DNA from: an uncultured Alphaproteobacteria bacterium
GTDB taxonomy: Bacteria > Pseudomonadota > Alphaproteobacteria > HIMB59 > GCA-002718135
Length of the DNA stretch: 63,095 nt
Assembly: GCA_902541215.1 (NCBI GenBank)
Contig: CACBPV010000006.1
Location: 1 to 63,095, forward strand
Direction: 5' to 3'
Shown: in pieces, positions 51,993 through 62,428 of the stretch
Position numbering within the stretch: the stretch's first letter is position 1
Layout: every line of letters starts with the position of its first letter
Notes under the pieces: generated by a model
The model's input: the letters and a program-made list of their open reading frames with translations, nothing else
Database searches by the model: none
What the model was told of the DNA's origin: nothing
Made by a program: the position numbers and the translations under genes

Positions 51993-52014
51993 AAATTAAT
52001 CACCAAATTAATTT
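51993..52014. repeat. AT-rich inverted repeat between rpsT and dnaA
   Basis: AAATTAAT, six bases (CACCAA), ATTAATTT: a perfect 8-bp inverted repeat in the 144-bp space between rpsT and dnaA. It has no GC and no following T-run, so a terminator role is doubtful. It may be chance in such AT-rich DNA. Confidence 0.25.
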
Positions 52015-52075
52015 ACTTAATCAACACCCTTTAAGTATTTTTAGCAAGAAGAAAAGTGAAAAAATTAAAAAAAAA

Positions 52076-52336
52076 TTATTTTTTTGAAATTTGTTTTGAT
52101 AAAGAGGATAACTTTCTGGATATGTATTCTTTTTTAAAAATACCTTTTTTTGAAGCTCTAGCCATTATTGAGTTGACAGTGCTAAAGGATTTTTGAATTT
52201 CTTCCTCATTTTTTGCTTCAACTGAAGATCTAAATTTATTTAGAGCGTTTCTAAACTTAGATAAGTATTGAGAATTAACAGTATTTCTAGTTTTGTTCTG
52301 TCTAGATCTTTTTTTTGCAGAAGCATGGTTAGCCAT
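52076..52336 (-). CDS. rpsT: Ribosomal protein S20
   Basis: The 86-residue, helix-rich basic protein (MANHASAKKRSRQNKTRN) is a full-length S20 of the small subunit. It lies between mutM and dnaA, the typical alphaproteobacterial location. A run of nine T occurs just past its stop on the minus strand, but with no preceding stem. Confidence 0.96.
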   Translation of the reverse strand: MANHASAKKRSRQNKTRNTVNSQYLSKFRNALNKFRSSVEAKNEEEIQKSFSTVNSIMARASKKGIFKKEYISRKLSSLSKQISKK

Positions 52337-52388
52337 ATGGGTGCTATAAATTCAAAATAAATTAAGTCAATTAATATTTATTGAAGAA

Positions 52389-53207
52389 TTACTTATTATT
52401 TTGAAGTTTTGGGCAATAAAAAGTAGATCTTCCATATTGAATGATTTTTTTAACCTTATCATTACCTATTTTTTTTCCTTCTTTATTATAAACTTTAAAA
52501 TTAGACTGAAAATTTCCTAATGTGCCATTAGTAGACCTATAATCTCTTATGCTAGAACCGCCATGTTTGATTGCCTTCTTTAAAATTTTTCTAGTAGACT
52601 TAATTAGTTTCATAATGAGACTAATTTCTAAATCTTTACCCAAAGTAAGAGGTGAAATTTTAGAATCAAATAGAATTTCTGATGCATAGATATTACCTAT
52701 ACCAGCAATTAATTTTTGATTGAGTAAAATCTGCTTTATTGGAACCTCAGATTTTGAAATTTTTTGATATATCAATTGAGCAGTAAGATCTGGACTGAGT
52801 GCATCTATACCCAAACTTAATATATACTTTTTTTTTTGTAGATCTTTTGTTTGTACAATATCTATAAATCCGAATTTTCTTGGATCATTATACACAAGTA
52901 TTATTGGGCTTGAAAAGTACATCACAAAATGATCATGTTTTATTCTTTCGTAGCTTTTTTCGACAGTTTTTAATCTTCCTGACATACCTAGATGTATTAC
53001 TAGAGAATAATCTGTATCTAAGTCTATTATAATAAACTTTGCAATGCGTCTTAGGTTGGATATCTTGGAGTTACGTAGTATATTAATTATATTATTAGGA
53101 ATTTTAAAACGAAGTTTTGATGTATGAATTTTGACATTAGATATTTTTTGATACAATATTACACTAAGTCCTTTAACTGTAGTTTCAACTTCAGGTAATT
53201 CTGGCAT
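52389..53207 (-). CDS. mutM: Formamidopyrimidine-DNA glycosylase without a complete zinc finger
   Basis: Excises 8-oxoguanine and FapyG. The catalytic MPELPEVET N-terminus (P2, E3), the lysine and LGMSGRL region, the H2TH segment NQKLIAGIGNIYASE and the finger arginine R260 (QYGRSTFYC) are kept. The zinc-binding cysteines at positions 247, 250, 265 and 268 of the family alignment are Ile, Asp, Cys265 and Leu: only one of four remains. This recalls the zincless finger of eukaryotic NEIL1. The start is 1 bp from the divergent ubiE start. Confidence 0.92.
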   Translation of the reverse strand: MPELPEVETTVKGLSVILYQKISNVKIHTSKLRFKIPNNIINILRNSKISNLRRIAKFIIIDLDTDYSLVIHLGMSGRLKTVEKSYERIKHDHFVMYFSSPIILVYNDPRKFGFIDIVQTKDLQKKKYILSLGIDALSPDLTAQLIYQKISKSEVPIKQILLNQKLIAGIGNIYASEILFDSKISPLTLGKDLEISLIMKLIKSTRKILKKAIKHGGSSIRDYRSTNGTLGNFQSNFKVYNKEGKKIGNDKVKKIIQYGRSTFYCPKLQNNK

Positions 53208-53208
53208 A

Positions 53209-53940
53209 ATGAAAAAAGATTATAATTTTGGTTATACAAAAGTAAATTCAAAACAAAAGACTAAACTTGTTCAGAATGTATTTTCAAGCGTAGCTCCAAG
53301 CTACGATATAATGAATGATTTAATGAGTTTAGGTATGCATCGATTATGGAAAAAAAGATTTGTGGAGACCGTGGATCTTAATGAAAATGAGATATTATTG
53401 GATGTTGGTTCTGGTTCTGGTGATATTGCCAGGGAAATTTTAAAAGAAAATTTACCAATCAGTCTTTATCTTTTAGATCTAAATGAAGAAATGTTATTAG
53501 AAGGAAGAAAAAGATTAAAAAAAGTAAAAAATGTAAAATATTTTATTGGTAATGCTGAAAAATTAAATTTTGAAGATAATTTTTTTGATAAATATACTAT
53601 TTCTTTTTGCTTAAGAAATGTGACAGAGTATTTATTATCTATAAAAGAGGCTTACAGAGTTCTTAAACCTGGTGGTAAATATTGTTGCTTAGAATTTAGT
53701 GCACCTAAATCATCTTTAATATCAAGTTCATATAAAATTTATAAATCAAAAATTTTACCTCTCTTAGGAGAAATAGTTGCTAAAGATAAGAATGCTTATA
53801 ACTATTTGAGTGAAAGTATTGATTTATTTCCATCACAAGAGGAGCTTAGCAAAAATCTAAGTGATTGTGGATTTACTAAAGTTGAAACTATTAATCTATT
53901 TAATGGAATTGTAGCAATACATACTGGCTATAAACTGTAA
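53209..53940 (+). CDS. ubiE: Ubiquinone/menaquinone C-methyltransferase UbiE
   Basis: Class I SAM methyltransferase acting in quinone synthesis. The 243-residue protein begins KKDYNFGYTKV, followed by FSSVAPSYDIMNDLMSLGMHRLWK (family fingerprint), SAM motif I LLDVGSGSGDIARE (residues 63-76) and the late FCLRNVTE. The N-terminal FGY is conserved, which fixes the start at 53209. It is followed by coaBC with a one-base overlap; the frequent alphaproteobacterial neighbour ubiB is not present between them. Confidence 0.95.
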   Translation: MKKDYNFGYTKVNSKQKTKLVQNVFSSVAPSYDIMNDLMSLGMHRLWKKRFVETVDLNENEILLDVGSGSGDIAREILKENLPISLYLLDLNEEMLLEGRKRLKKVKNVKYFIGNAEKLNFEDNFFDKYTISFCLRNVTEYLLSIKEAYRVLKPGGKYCCLEFSAPKSSLISSSYKIYKSKILPLLGEIVAKDKNAYNYLSESIDLFPSQEELSKNLSDCGFTKVETINLFNGIVAIHTGYKL

Positions 53941-55109
53941 TGAATAAAATTTTATTAATAATAACTGGCTCTATTGCTGCATCTCGATGTAAAGAAATTA
54001 TTGCTTTGCTTAATATTAATGAAGTTAAAATTAGCTGCATTCTAACTAAAGAGGCAAAGAAATATTTAAAAATATCAGATATAAAAAAATTACTTAAAAA
54101 TAGAATATTTACTGATGAAGTTGAGAAAAAAAATAAAATGCTTCATATTAATTTATCAAGAAAGAATGATATAATAGTTGTGTGTCCAGCTACAGCTAAT
54201 TCTATAGCAAAGTTTGCTAATGGATATGGAGATAATTTAGCTTCTAATACGTTACTTGCTTCAAATAAAAAAATTTTGTTTGTTCCCGCAATGAATAGTT
54301 TTATGTGGCATAATAAAATTAATCAAAAAAATGTGAGATTATTAAAAGATAATGGTCATGAGTTTATTGGTCCAAAAGTTGGAAATCTAAAATGTGGAGA
54401 ATTTGGTTTAGGAAGAATTGATAACTCAAAAAATATAGTAAATAAAATTTTAAGCAGATTAGAAAATATTAATTTATTAAAAGGTAAAAAATGCCTAGTA
54501 ACTGCAGGACCTACAATTGAAATGATTGATCCAGTTAGGTTTATTTCTAATCAATCTTCTGGAAAACAAGGCTATGAAATTGCTTCACAACTAGTTTTAT
54601 ATGGAGCGAATGTAACCTTGATATCTGGACCAACAAAATTAGATCCTCCACCAAATTTGAAATTTATTCAAATAAAATCAGCAAACGAAATGTATCAAAA
54701 AATTAGAAAAATTTCTAAAATTGATATTGGAATTTTTACTGCTGCAGTATCTGATTTCAAAAATAAAAATATCTATAAATCCAAGATTAAAAAGAATAAA
54801 AAATTAAATATTAGTCTTCATAAAAATATTGATGTTTTAGAAAAAATTGGAAAAAGTAAAACTCAAAGGCCTACATTTTTAGTAGGTTTTGCAGCTGAAA
54901 CAGGAGGCATTAATAATGCTAAAAAAAAATTAGTTGATAAAAAATGTGATATGATGGTTTTCAATAAAATCGACAGTAAAAATAAAGTTTTTGGTTCAGA
55001 TTATAATCGGATATCAATAATTACAAAAAACCAGATAAAAAAATTTAAGAAAATGACAAAGGTAAATTGTGCAAAGCAAATTATAAAACAAATTTATAAT
55101 TCTATATAG
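53940..55109 (+). CDS. coaBC: Bifunctional phosphopantothenoylcysteine decarboxylase / synthetase
   Basis: Two steps of coenzyme A synthesis in one chain. The CoaC flavoprotein half has the catalytic H69, the PAMNSFMW segment and C152 in LKCGEFGLGRI. The CoaB half starts about residue 182 (KGKKCLVTAGPTIEMIDPVRF) and has SSGKQGYEIA and the CTP-binding FAAETG. The 389-residue length is normal. It sits directly after ubiE; the dut gene often next to it in alphaproteobacteria is missing. Confidence 0.96.
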   Translation: MNKILLIITGSIAASRCKEIIALLNINEVKISCILTKEAKKYLKISDIKKLLKNRIFTDEVEKKNKMLHINLSRKNDIIVVCPATANSIAKFANGYGDNLASNTLLASNKKILFVPAMNSFMWHNKINQKNVRLLKDNGHEFIGPKVGNLKCGEFGLGRIDNSKNIVNKILSRLENINLLKGKKCLVTAGPTIEMIDPVRFISNQSSGKQGYEIASQLVLYGANVTLISGPTKLDPPPNLKFIQIKSANEMYQKIRKISKIDIGIFTAAVSDFKNKNIYKSKIKKNKKLNISLHKNIDVLEKIGKSKTQRPTFLVGFAAETGGINNAKKKLVDKKCDMMVFNKIDSKNKVFGSDYNRISIITKNQIKKFKKMTKVNCAKQIIKQIYNSI

Positions 55110-55113
55110 AATT

Positions 55114-55866
55114 ATGAATAATTACTCTGAAGAAGAATATAAAATTTTTAGTAGGTTATTTATTTTAAAAGAATTTTCTGAAGAAAACCTAAAAAAATTA
55201 TCAAATATAAAAATTGGTGTTGTGGGTATGGGAGGTATAGGATGTCCTTTAAGTCAATATTTAGTCAACTCTGGAATAAAAGAATTGTTAATAGTAGATG
55301 GAGACATTGTTGAAAAAAGTAATCTTAATAGACAAATTTTGTTTAATTTAAATGATATTGGAAGAAAAAAGGTTGATGTAGCTAAAAATAAATTACAATT
55401 AATCAATACTGAATGTAAAATTCATACTATTGATGAAAATATTAATTCTTTAAATTTAAATTCTTTAAAAGAATGTTCTATAATTGTTGATGCAACTGAT
55501 GATTGGTTCAGTTCTAGATTATTAAATGAATATTGTCTTAAAAACTCAATCAATTTTTTATATTCCTCTGCATTAAGACACGATTTACAAATAATTCTTT
55601 TCAATAATTCAAATAAAAATAATCATCTATGTTTAAATTGTATCTTTCCTAACAAAGATGATGTTGATCTTCCCAGATGTGATGTAGTAGGTATTTCAGG
55701 TATTTCTGCAGGGTTAGCAGGTTTGATTGCTGCTCAAAAAATAATTAATTTCTATTTAAATTTAAAGGATGAAACTAATATAATGACAATTTCTGATGGA
55801 AAAAAATTAAGCATTGATAATATTGTTATTAAAAGTAAACATGATTGTTATTTAAAATCAGTTTAA
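55114..55866 (+). CDS. HesA/MoeB/ThiF-family adenylyltransferase
   Basis: An E1-like enzyme that adenylates the C-terminus of a ubiquitin-like sulfur carrier. The 250-residue protein has the ATP motif GMGGIG (residues 38-43), the aspartate loop VDGDIVEKSNLNRQ, and the zinc pair C173-C176. The second zinc pair has only C245; position 248 is Lys, so three of four ligands remain. C189 is in the position of the mobile catalytic cysteine. It may be MoeB-like (molybdopterin) or ThiF-like (thiamine); no carrier gene is nearby. It follows coaBC by 4 bp. Confidence 0.85.
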   Translation: MNNYSEEEYKIFSRLFILKEFSEENLKKLSNIKIGVVGMGGIGCPLSQYLVNSGIKELLIVDGDIVEKSNLNRQILFNLNDIGRKKVDVAKNKLQLINTECKIHTIDENINSLNLNSLKECSIIVDATDDWFSSRLLNEYCLKNSINFLYSSALRHDLQIILFNNSNKNNHLCLNCIFPNKDDVDLPRCDVVGISGISAGLAGLIAAQKIINFYLNLKDETNIMTISDGKKLSIDNIVIKSKHDCYLKSV

Positions 55867-55905
55867 GTTAATTGATAAATACATAAAAAAAGTTTAATTT
55901 AAATT

Positions 55906-56412
55906 ATGAAACAAAATTCATTTACCTACGATCAATTAATTGATTGTGCAAAAGGTGTTCTTTTTGGAAAAGGTAATGCTCAACTTCCAATGCCTCCCAT
56001 GTTAATGTTTGATAGAATTACTTCAATAAATGAGACTGGTGGAGAATACTCTAAAGGTGAGGTTATTGCAGAATTAGATATTAAAGAAGACTTATGGTTT
56101 TTTGGATGTCATTTTAAAGATGATCCGGTAATGCCAGGTTGTTTAGGTTTAGATGCTATGTGGCAATTACTTGGTTTTTATTTAGGATGGCTTGGCCAAC
56201 CAGGAAAGGGTAGAGCTTTAGGAGTTGGTGAAGTTAAATTTACTGGTCAGGTATTACAAAAAGTCAAAAAAGTAACTTACCACATATCTCTTAAAAGACT
56301 TATACTAAGAAAATTGATTTTAGGAGTTGGAGATGGTATTTTAAAAGCTGACGGTGAAACAATTTATGAAGCTAAAGATATGAAAGTCGGTTTATTTTCA
56401 CCTGAGAAATAA
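55906..56412 (+). CDS. fabA: 3-Hydroxydecanoyl-ACP dehydratase/isomerase
   Basis: Dehydrates hydroxyacyl-ACP and isomerises the C10 intermediate, the entry to unsaturated fatty acids. The 168-residue hotdog protein has catalytic H69 (FFGCHF) and D83 ([10 protein letters not shown]), matching E. coli H70 and D84. It heads the fabA-fabB-fabI unit and lies 39 bp after the ThiF-family gene. The E. coli pattern of FabA plus FabB for unsaturated acids is fully present. Confidence 0.97.
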   Translation: MKQNSFTYDQLIDCAKGVLFGKGNAQLPMPPMLMFDRITSINETGGEYSKGEVIAELDIKEDLWFFGCHFKDDPVMPGCLGLDAMWQLLGFYLGWLGQPGKGRALGVGEVKFTGQVLQKVKKVTYHISLKRLILRKLILGVGDGILKADGETIYEAKDMKVGLFSPEK

Positions 56413-56415
56413 GTA

Positions 56416-57633
56416 ATGAATAGAGTAGTAGTAACAGGTTTAGGTATAGTATCATGTATTGGTAATAATCAATCAGATGTTATAGACAGTCTTAAAAATT
56501 TGAAATCTGGAATAACAAGTGCTGAAGAATATGAGGAGTTTTCTTTTAGAAGTCTTGTTCACGGTAAACCAAATATAGATATAAGTAACGAAATTGATAG
56601 AAGATTGCTAAGGTTTATGGGTGATGGAGCTGCCTACAACTATATTGCGATGAAAGATGCTATAGACGACTCAGGGCTGGAGGATAGTGATATTTCAAAT
56701 GAAATGACTGGTATAATAGTTGGTTCAGGCGGTCCATCTACACAAAATTTATTTAAGTCTTCTGAAATTGGAAAGAATTCGGGTTCAAAAAAAATTGGGC
56801 CATTTATGGTACCTAGAGCAATGTCTAGTACAAATTCTGCAACTCTTGCGACTCCTTTTAAAATTAAAGGAGTTAACTATTCAATTACTTCAGCATGTTC
56901 TACAAGTTCACATTGTATTGGTAATGCATATGAGCTTATTCAGATGGGAAAACAAAACATTGTTTTTGCTGGAGGAGGTGAAGAGCTCCATTGGACTTTA
57001 TCAATTTTATTTGATGCAATGGGTGCTTTGTCATCAAAATATAATTCTACTCCAAACAAATCTTCAAGGGCATATGATGCAGATAGAGATGGGTTTGTAA
57101 TAGCTGGAGGGGGTGGAACTTTAGTACTTGAAGAATTAGAGCATGCAAAAGCTAGAGGTGCTAAAATATATGGTGAAATAACAGGATATGGAGCAACCTC
57201 AGATGGATACGATATGGTACAGCCTTCTGGAGAGGGAGCAGAAAGATGTATGAAGCAAGCATTAAAAAATATTGATGGTAAAATTGATTATATAAATACA
57301 CATGGAACAAGCACTCCAATAGGAGATGTAAAAGAATTGGAAGCAATCAAAAATGTTTTTGCTTCCAATATTCCTAAAATGAGCTCAACAAAATCTTTGA
57401 CTGGTCATTCTTTAGGGGCAACTGGTGTGCATGAAGCAATTTATAGTTTATTGATGATGAAAAATAATTTTATTAGTGGTTCTGCTAATATTGAAAATCT
57501 TGATGATAGTGCCAAAGATTGTAATATTCTTTTAAAAACGGAAAATGATGTTGAAATAGAGCATGTGATGTCGAATAGTTTTGGGTTTGGCGGTACAAAT
57601 GCAACATTAGTATTTTCAAAATATCATGCTTAA
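56416..57633 (+). CDS. fabB: Beta-ketoacyl-ACP synthase I
   Basis: Elongates acyl-ACP with malonyl-ACP. The 405-residue thiolase-fold enzyme has C161 ([10 protein letters not shown]) and the two histidines in [11 protein letters not shown] and [10 protein letters not shown], the C-H-H triad. It lies 3 bp after fabA. FabB rather than FabF is favoured by this pairing. It overlaps fabI by 8 bp. Confidence 0.96.
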   Translation: MNRVVVTGLGIVSCIGNNQSDVIDSLKNLKSGITSAEEYEEFSFRSLVHGKPNIDISNEIDRRLLRFMGDGAAYNYIAMKDAIDDSGLEDSDISNEMTGIIVGSGGPSTQNLFKSSEIGKNSGSKKIGPFMVPRAMSSTNSATLATPFKIKGVNYSITSACSTSSHCIGNAYELIQMGKQNIVFAGGGEELHWTLSILFDAMGALSSKYNSTPNKSSRAYDADRDGFVIAGGGGTLVLEELEHAKARGAKIYGEITGYGATSDGYDMVQPSGEGAERCMKQALKNIDGKIDYINTHGTSTPIGDVKELEAIKNVFASNIPKMSSTKSLTGHSLGATGVHEAIYSLLMMKNNFISGSANIENLDDSAKDCNILLKTENDVEIEHVMSNSFGFGGTNATLVFSKYHA

Positions 57634-58399
57634 AAATAAAAAGGGTTTAGTATTTGGTATTGCAAATAATCATTCAATTGCATGGGGAATAGCAAAACAA
57701 CTAGCTGAAAATGGTGCTGAAATAGCCATTGGTTATCAAAATGAAATATTATTGAAGAGGGTGAAGCCACTTTCTGAAGAAATTAATTCAAAAATATTAA
57801 TAGAATGTGATTTTAATAATGATGACTCAATAAACAAATCTGTAGAAATTGTAAAAAAAGAATGGGGCACAATTGATTTTATAATTCATGCTGTTGCATT
57901 TGCAGATAAGTCAGAGTTAAATGGTAGATATGTTGATACTACAAAGGATAATTTTATTAATTGTTTGGAAATATCATGTTTTTCTTTAACTAGTCTTGCA
58001 AGAAATTTTGAACCTATAATGAATGATGGAGGAAGTATTCTCACCCTTACTTTTTATGGGTCAAATAAAGTAATACCAAATTACAATTTAATGGGAATTG
58101 CAAAAGCCGCTTTAGAAACTAGTGTAAAATACTTGAGTGTGGATTTAGGCACAAAAAATATTCGTGTTAATGCAATCTCAGCAGGACCGATGAGAACAAT
58201 TGCTGGTGCAGCAATAAATAATGCTAGGGAGGTGTTTAAATTTACAGAAGAACATTCAGCATTGAAACGAAATGCAAAACTAGATGAAATTGGTAAATCT
58301 GCTTTATACTTTGTTAGTGATTTATCTTCTGCAGTTACTGGTGAAGTACATTATGTTGACTGTGGTTACAATATTATTGGAATGCCCAATAAGTTCTAA
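57626..58399 (+). CDS. fabI: Enoyl-ACP reductase FabI
   Basis: Final reduction in each fatty-acid elongation cycle, using NADH. The 257-residue protein has [16 protein letters not shown] (nucleotide binding), Y153 and K160 in [13 protein letters not shown], and the late HSALKRNAK segment. In FabI alignments the tyrosine and lysine are the catalytic pair. It overlaps fabB by 8 bp, and its stop overlaps the convergent glycerophosphodiesterase stop by 4 bp. Confidence 0.95.
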   Translation: MLKNKKGLVFGIANNHSIAWGIAKQLAENGAEIAIGYQNEILLKRVKPLSEEINSKILIECDFNNDDSINKSVEIVKKEWGTIDFIIHAVAFADKSELNGRYVDTTKDNFINCLEISCFSLTSLARNFEPIMNDGGSILTLTFYGSNKVIPNYNLMGIAKAALETSVKYLSVDLGTKNIRVNAISAGPMRTIAGAAINNAREVFKFTEEHSALKRNAKLDEIGKSALYFVSDLSSAVTGEVHYVDCGYNIIGMPNKF

Positions 58400-59151
58400 A
58401 ATTTTCCCAATAAATCTAAAGGATTATCAACAAAAATACTATCAACACCTATGGAGAAAAAATCAGTAGCGCTAGATAAATTTATATTTTTATCTGAATA
58501 AACAGTTATTGCAATATTGGATTTTTTAATTTTTTTTATAATATCAGCAGTGACAAGATCTATATTTAATCCACAAATTTTTAAATCATGATTAATTGAT
58601 ATGCTAATCAAATCATCAATATTATATTCTTTAAAATCATCTAATAAAAAACTACGTATAGATTGAGGGTAAAGTTTTGAAATTTCTAAAATAGAAATCA
58701 TATCAAATGAGGAGAAAAAAATATCTATTTGATTAATATTTTTTGTAATTTTATATATTTGATAAACATTTTCTTTTTCAAACTTTTTATTGGGTTTTAA
58801 TTCGATATTTAAATTACCATTATTATTAGTACACAAATTAAGAATATCTTCTAACTTTGGAACAAAAATATTTGTATTTTCTTTATAAAAAAATTTTCCT
58901 GCATCGAGTTTTTTTATGATCTCATAATCATAATCAATTGCAAGCCCACTTCCATTAGTAGTTCTATCAAGTGTGTCATCATGTAGTAAAATTGGAACTC
59001 TGTCTTTAGAAATCTTAACATCTATTTCAACATAAGTTAAGCCAAGGTCAAAAGCCTTAGTAATGGATTCAATTGTATTTTCTGGACACAGATCTTTTAC
59101 ACCTCTGTGTCCTATTAATTTAGGTAATTTAAGCGTTTTCTTCTGAGTCAA
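58396..59151 (-). CDS. ugpQ: Glycerophosphodiester phosphodiesterase, cytoplasmic type
   Basis: Hydrolyses glycerophosphodiesters to glycerol 3-phosphate. The 251-residue TIM barrel shows [18 protein letters not shown] (H15), [10 protein letters not shown] (E42, D44) and [13 protein letters not shown] (H57), and there is no signal peptide. The start lies inside the pnp end (23-bp overlap). UgpQ is the best-known cytoplasmic member, but the substrate spectrum is not fixed by sequence. Confidence 0.87.
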   Translation of the reverse strand: MTQKKTLKLPKLIGHRGVKDLCPENTIESITKAFDLGLTYVEIDVKISKDRVPILLHDDTLDRTTNGSGLAIDYDYEIIKKLDAGKFFYKENTNIFVPKLEDILNLCTNNNGNLNIELKPNKKFEKENVYQIYKITKNINQIDIFFSSFDMISILEISKLYPQSIRSFLLDDFKEYNIDDLISISINHDLKICGLNIDLVTADIIKKIKKSNIAITVYSDKNINLSSATDFFSIGVDSIFVDNPLDLLGKF

Positions 59152-61222
59152 CTGCTTTCATAGAAAGTTTTATTTTTCCTCTAGAATCGATATCAAGTAC
59201 TTTTACTTTAACCATATCTCCTTCACTAATAACATCTTCAACTTTCTCTACTCTTTCATTTTTTAATTGACTAATATGAACAAGTCCATCTGTCGATCCC
59301 ATGAAATTAACAAAGGCACCAAAGTCCATTATCTTTATAACTTTACCATCATAAATTTTTCCAATCTCTGGTTCTTCGACTATACCCTTGATCCATTCTA
59401 ATGCATCATTTCCAGATTTTTGATCTACGGCTGCAATACTTACTAAACCTTCATCATTAATTTCAATTTTAGCTCCAGTTGTTTCAGATATTTCTCTTAT
59501 TACTGCTCCTCCTTTACCAATAACTTCTCTAATTTTATCTTTATTTATTTGAAGATTAGTTATTGTTGGTGCGTATTGAGAAATCGATTGGTTAGGTTTA
59601 TCAATTGCTTTAGCCATTTCACCAAGTATATGGAAGCGTCCATCTTTAGCTTGCGCTAATGCTTCTTCCATAATTTCAGCTGTGATACTAGTTATTTTAA
59701 TATCCATTTGTAATGATGTTATGCCTTCAGAAGTTCCTGCAACTTTAAAATCCATATCACCAAGATGATCTTCATCACCAAGTATGTCTGATAATATTAC
59801 ATATTTATCATTCTCTTTAATTAAGCCCATTGCTATACCTGCTACTGGTCTTTCCAAAGGCACTCCAGCATCCATTAAAGACATTGAGGTACCACAAACA
59901 GTTGCCATAGAGCTAGAGCCATTAGATTCTGTAATTTCAGATACAACTCTATAAGTGTAAGGAAACTTTTCTTTAGAAGGTAACATTGGGTGAATAGCTC
60001 TCCAGGCTAATTTTCCATGCCCTATTTCTCTTCTACTAGTAGAGCCTATTCTTCCAACTTCTCCAACAGAATAAGGTGGAAAATTGTAATGCAACATAAA
60101 ATTCTCTGTATATTCACCATCAATTGCATCTATTCTTTGCTCATCTTGTCCAGTGCCTAAAGTTGAGACTACAAGTGCTTGTGTTTCTCCTCTTGTAAAT
60201 AATGCAGATCCGTGTGTTCTTTCTAAGACTCCAGTTTCACATACAATTGGACGAACTGTTTTTGTATCTCTTCCATCAATTCTATTACCAGTATTAATTA
60301 ATTCTCCTCTAACTATATCTTTTTCTACATTTTTTATTGCATCTGAAACCAATACTGGTGAGAGTGTTTCACTTACAAATTTTTCAGAAATTTCATTTCG
60401 TAACGAAGATAATTTTTCTGATCTTTTTTGTTTTTCAGTTATTTTATAAGCATCTATAAAATCTTTACCAAAGTCTTCGTTGATCTTAGATGGTAGATTT
60501 TTAATTTCTTCATCTTTTTCTTTAAGTTCCCAAGGTTCTTTTGCCGCTTTTTTAGCTAAGGAAATTATTGCTTCAATCACTGTTTTATAATTTTCTTGAC
60601 CAAGAACAACTGCATCTAACATTTGTTTTTCTGAAAGCTCGTGAGCTTCAGACTCAATCATTAGTACACCTTCCTTAGTCCCCGCCAACACTAATTCTAG
60701 TTTAGAATTTGATAATTGACTCTTACTCGGGTTAACAACAAACTCATCGTCTATAAAACCAATCTTAATTGCTCCGAGTGGGCCTAAAAATGGCAAACCA
60801 GATAAAGTTAACGCAGCACTTGCTGCTACCATTGCTACAACATCTGAGTCATTTTCTTGATCATGTGATAATACAGTACAAGTAACTTGAGTCTCATTTT
60901 TAAAATCTTTATGAAATAAAGGTCTAACTGGCCTATCAATTAATCGAGAAACTAATGTTTCTTTTTCAGTTGGTCTAGCCTCTCTTTTAAAAAAACCACC
61001 AGGTATTTTTCCTACAGAATAATATTTTTCTTGATAATTTACTGTTAAGGGGAAAAAATCCATATCAGGATTTGCTTCTTTTGCAGCAACTACATTACAC
61101 ATAACTGTTGTACCACCATAAGTGGCTATAACTGTTGAGTCAGCTTGTCTTGCTATTTTTCCAGTTTCTAATTTAAGTGTTCTTCCAGCCCATTCAATTT
61201 CAACATTTTTCACATCAAACAT
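59129..61222 (-). CDS. pnp: Polynucleotide phosphorylase
   Basis: Phosphorolytic 3'-5' RNA exonuclease. The 697-residue enzyme has two RNase PH domains (the second with [16 protein letters not shown], metal acids), an all-helical linker, a KH domain ([14 protein letters not shown]) and an S1 domain ([21 protein letters not shown]). It is complete. rpsO precedes it by 22 bp, the universal rpsO-pnp pair, and it overlaps ugpQ by 23 bp. Confidence 0.98.
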   Translation of the reverse strand: MFDVKNVEIEWAGRTLKLETGKIARQADSTVIATYGGTTVMCNVVAAKEANPDMDFFPLTVNYQEKYYSVGKIPGGFFKREARPTEKETLVSRLIDRPVRPLFHKDFKNETQVTCTVLSHDQENDSDVVAMVAASAALTLSGLPFLGPLGAIKIGFIDDEFVVNPSKSQLSNSKLELVLAGTKEGVLMIESEAHELSEKQMLDAVVLGQENYKTVIEAIISLAKKAAKEPWELKEKDEEIKNLPSKINEDFGKDFIDAYKITEKQKRSEKLSSLRNEISEKFVSETLSPVLVSDAIKNVEKDIVRGELINTGNRIDGRDTKTVRPIVCETGVLERTHGSALFTRGETQALVVSTLGTGQDEQRIDAIDGEYTENFMLHYNFPPYSVGEVGRIGSTSRREIGHGKLAWRAIHPMLPSKEKFPYTYRVVSEITESNGSSSMATVCGTSMSLMDAGVPLERPVAGIAMGLIKENDKYVILSDILGDEDHLGDMDFKVAGTSEGITSLQMDIKITSITAEIMEEALAQAKDGRFHILGEMAKAIDKPNQSISQYAPTITNLQINKDKIREVIGKGGAVIREISETTGAKIEINDEGLVSIAAVDQKSGNDALEWIKGIVEEPEIGKIYDGKVIKIMDFGAFVNFMGSTDGLVHISQLKNERVEKVEDVISEGDMVKVKVLDIDSRGKIKLSMKAVDSEENA

Positions 61223-61244
61223 AATTTTTATTTATCCTCTTTTT

Positions 61245-61514
61245 TTAACCTCTAATATTTAATTTTTTTATTAAATCTGAATATTCAGATTTATTTTTTT
61301 TAGATAAGTAATTTAATAATTTTTTTCTTTTATTAACTAATGATACTAATCCTCTTTTTGAATGATTGTCTTTATTGTGAGTCTTAAAATGTTCAGTTAA
61401 GTTTTTTATTCTTTCTGTTAAAACTGCTATCTGAACACCTGCTGATCCAGTATCTTTTTCATTTTTAGAAAATTCATTAATAAGATTTTTTTTATTTTCT
61501 TTTGTTATCGACAT
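61245..61514 (-). CDS. rpsO: Ribosomal protein S15
   Basis: The 89-residue S15 is a primary 16S rRNA binder. Conserved features are [16 protein letters not shown] and the [20 protein letters not shown] segment. Length is normal. It lies 8 bp after truB and is followed by pnp, a classic arrangement. S15 often represses its own translation, though I see no clear pseudoknot here. Confidence 0.97.
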   Translation of the reverse strand: MSITKENKKNLINEFSKNEKDTGSAGVQIAVLTERIKNLTEHFKTHNKDNHSKRGLVSLVNKRKKLLNYLSKKNKSEYSDLIKKLNIRG

Positions 61515-61522
61515 CGGTTCTC

Positions 61523-62428
61523 CTATATTAATATTTTATTTGGTTTAAACAAATTACCATCTAATTTGCCTATTGAGACAATGTCTCCATTCTTAAATAA
61601 AAAAATATTTTTTTTATCTAAGTTTATTGACGAAGGATTTATAATTTTTCTTTCATCAATTTTAATAGATCTTCCAAAAGATAGATTTTCAATATCTAAT
61701 TTTTCTTCAATTTCATAAGCCAAGATGTCGTCCAGCATAGAAATTGTAGTGGAGATACAATTAATTTCTTCGTGCGTTTGTCCTATTTTTAGAAGATCGT
61801 CCAGTAAAATCGAATTTTTTTTACTGAATTTACCTACTTTTGACCTTTTCAATGAAGAAATGTGTCCATATGTTTTAAGATCTAAAGCTAAATCACGAGC
61901 TAGACTTCTAACATAAAAGCCCTGCCCACATAAAATTTTAAATGACGTTTTGTTAATACTGTGATCAGTAATACACAGATCTTCGATAAAAACTTTTTTT
62001 GGTTGAATAGTAAATTTTTTATTTTCTCTAAATAATTTATAAGCTCTTTTACCATTAATTTTAACTGCTGACACTTTTGGAGGTATCTGACTTATAAAGC
62101 CAATATAATCAATAATTTTTTTTTCTATTTCTTTTCTTTTAGGGAGGTAACTTGATTCAAATAAAATTTCACCCTCTGCATCATCTGTTGTTGTTTGAAT
62201 GCCCCAAGTTACTGTAAACTCATATTCTTTTTTCATATTGCTAATATATGGAATTAATTTTGTTGCTTTTCCTATAGCTATTGGTAACACACCTTCTGCC
62301 ATAGGATCTAAAGTACCCGCATGACCAATTTTATTAATTAAAAATTTTTTTTTTATTGAATTAATGGTTTTAAAAGATGTAATATTTTTTGGTTTGTATA
62401 AATTTATCCAACCTTGTTTTGAAATCAT
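61523..62428 (-). CDS. truB: tRNA pseudouridine-55 synthase TruB
   Basis: Makes pseudouridine 55 in the T-loop of tRNAs. The 301-residue protein has catalytic D41 in [22 protein letters not shown], then [15 protein letters not shown] and the [14 protein letters not shown] segment. Stop and start of the neighbouring rbfA and rpsO genes abut; the order infB-rbfA-truB-rpsO-pnp is conserved. Confidence 0.96.
   Translation of the reverse strand: MISKQGWINLYKPKNITSFKTINSIKKKFLINKIGHAGTLDPMAEGVLPIAIGKATKLIPYISNMKKEYEFTVTWGIQTTTDDAEGEILFESSYLPKRKEIEKKIIDYIGFISQIPPKVSAVKINGKRAYKLFRENKKFTIQPKKVFIEDLCITDHSINKTSFKILCGQGFYVRSLARDLALDLKTYGHISSLKRSKVGKFSKKNSILLDDLLKIGQTHEEINCISTTISMLDDILAYEIEEKLDIENLSFGRSIKIDERKIINPSSINLDKKNIFLFKNGDIVSIGKLDGNLFKPNKILI

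Noticed and set aside
51932-52075. Possible chromosome origin beside dnaA
   Set aside because: No TTATCCACA-like DnaA boxes or GATC clusters are visible in the 144 bp, and alphaproteobacterial origins are often elsewhere.
52070-52090. Intrinsic terminator after rpsT
   Set aside because: A T-run is present on the minus strand but has no GC stem before it; the region is simply AT-rich.
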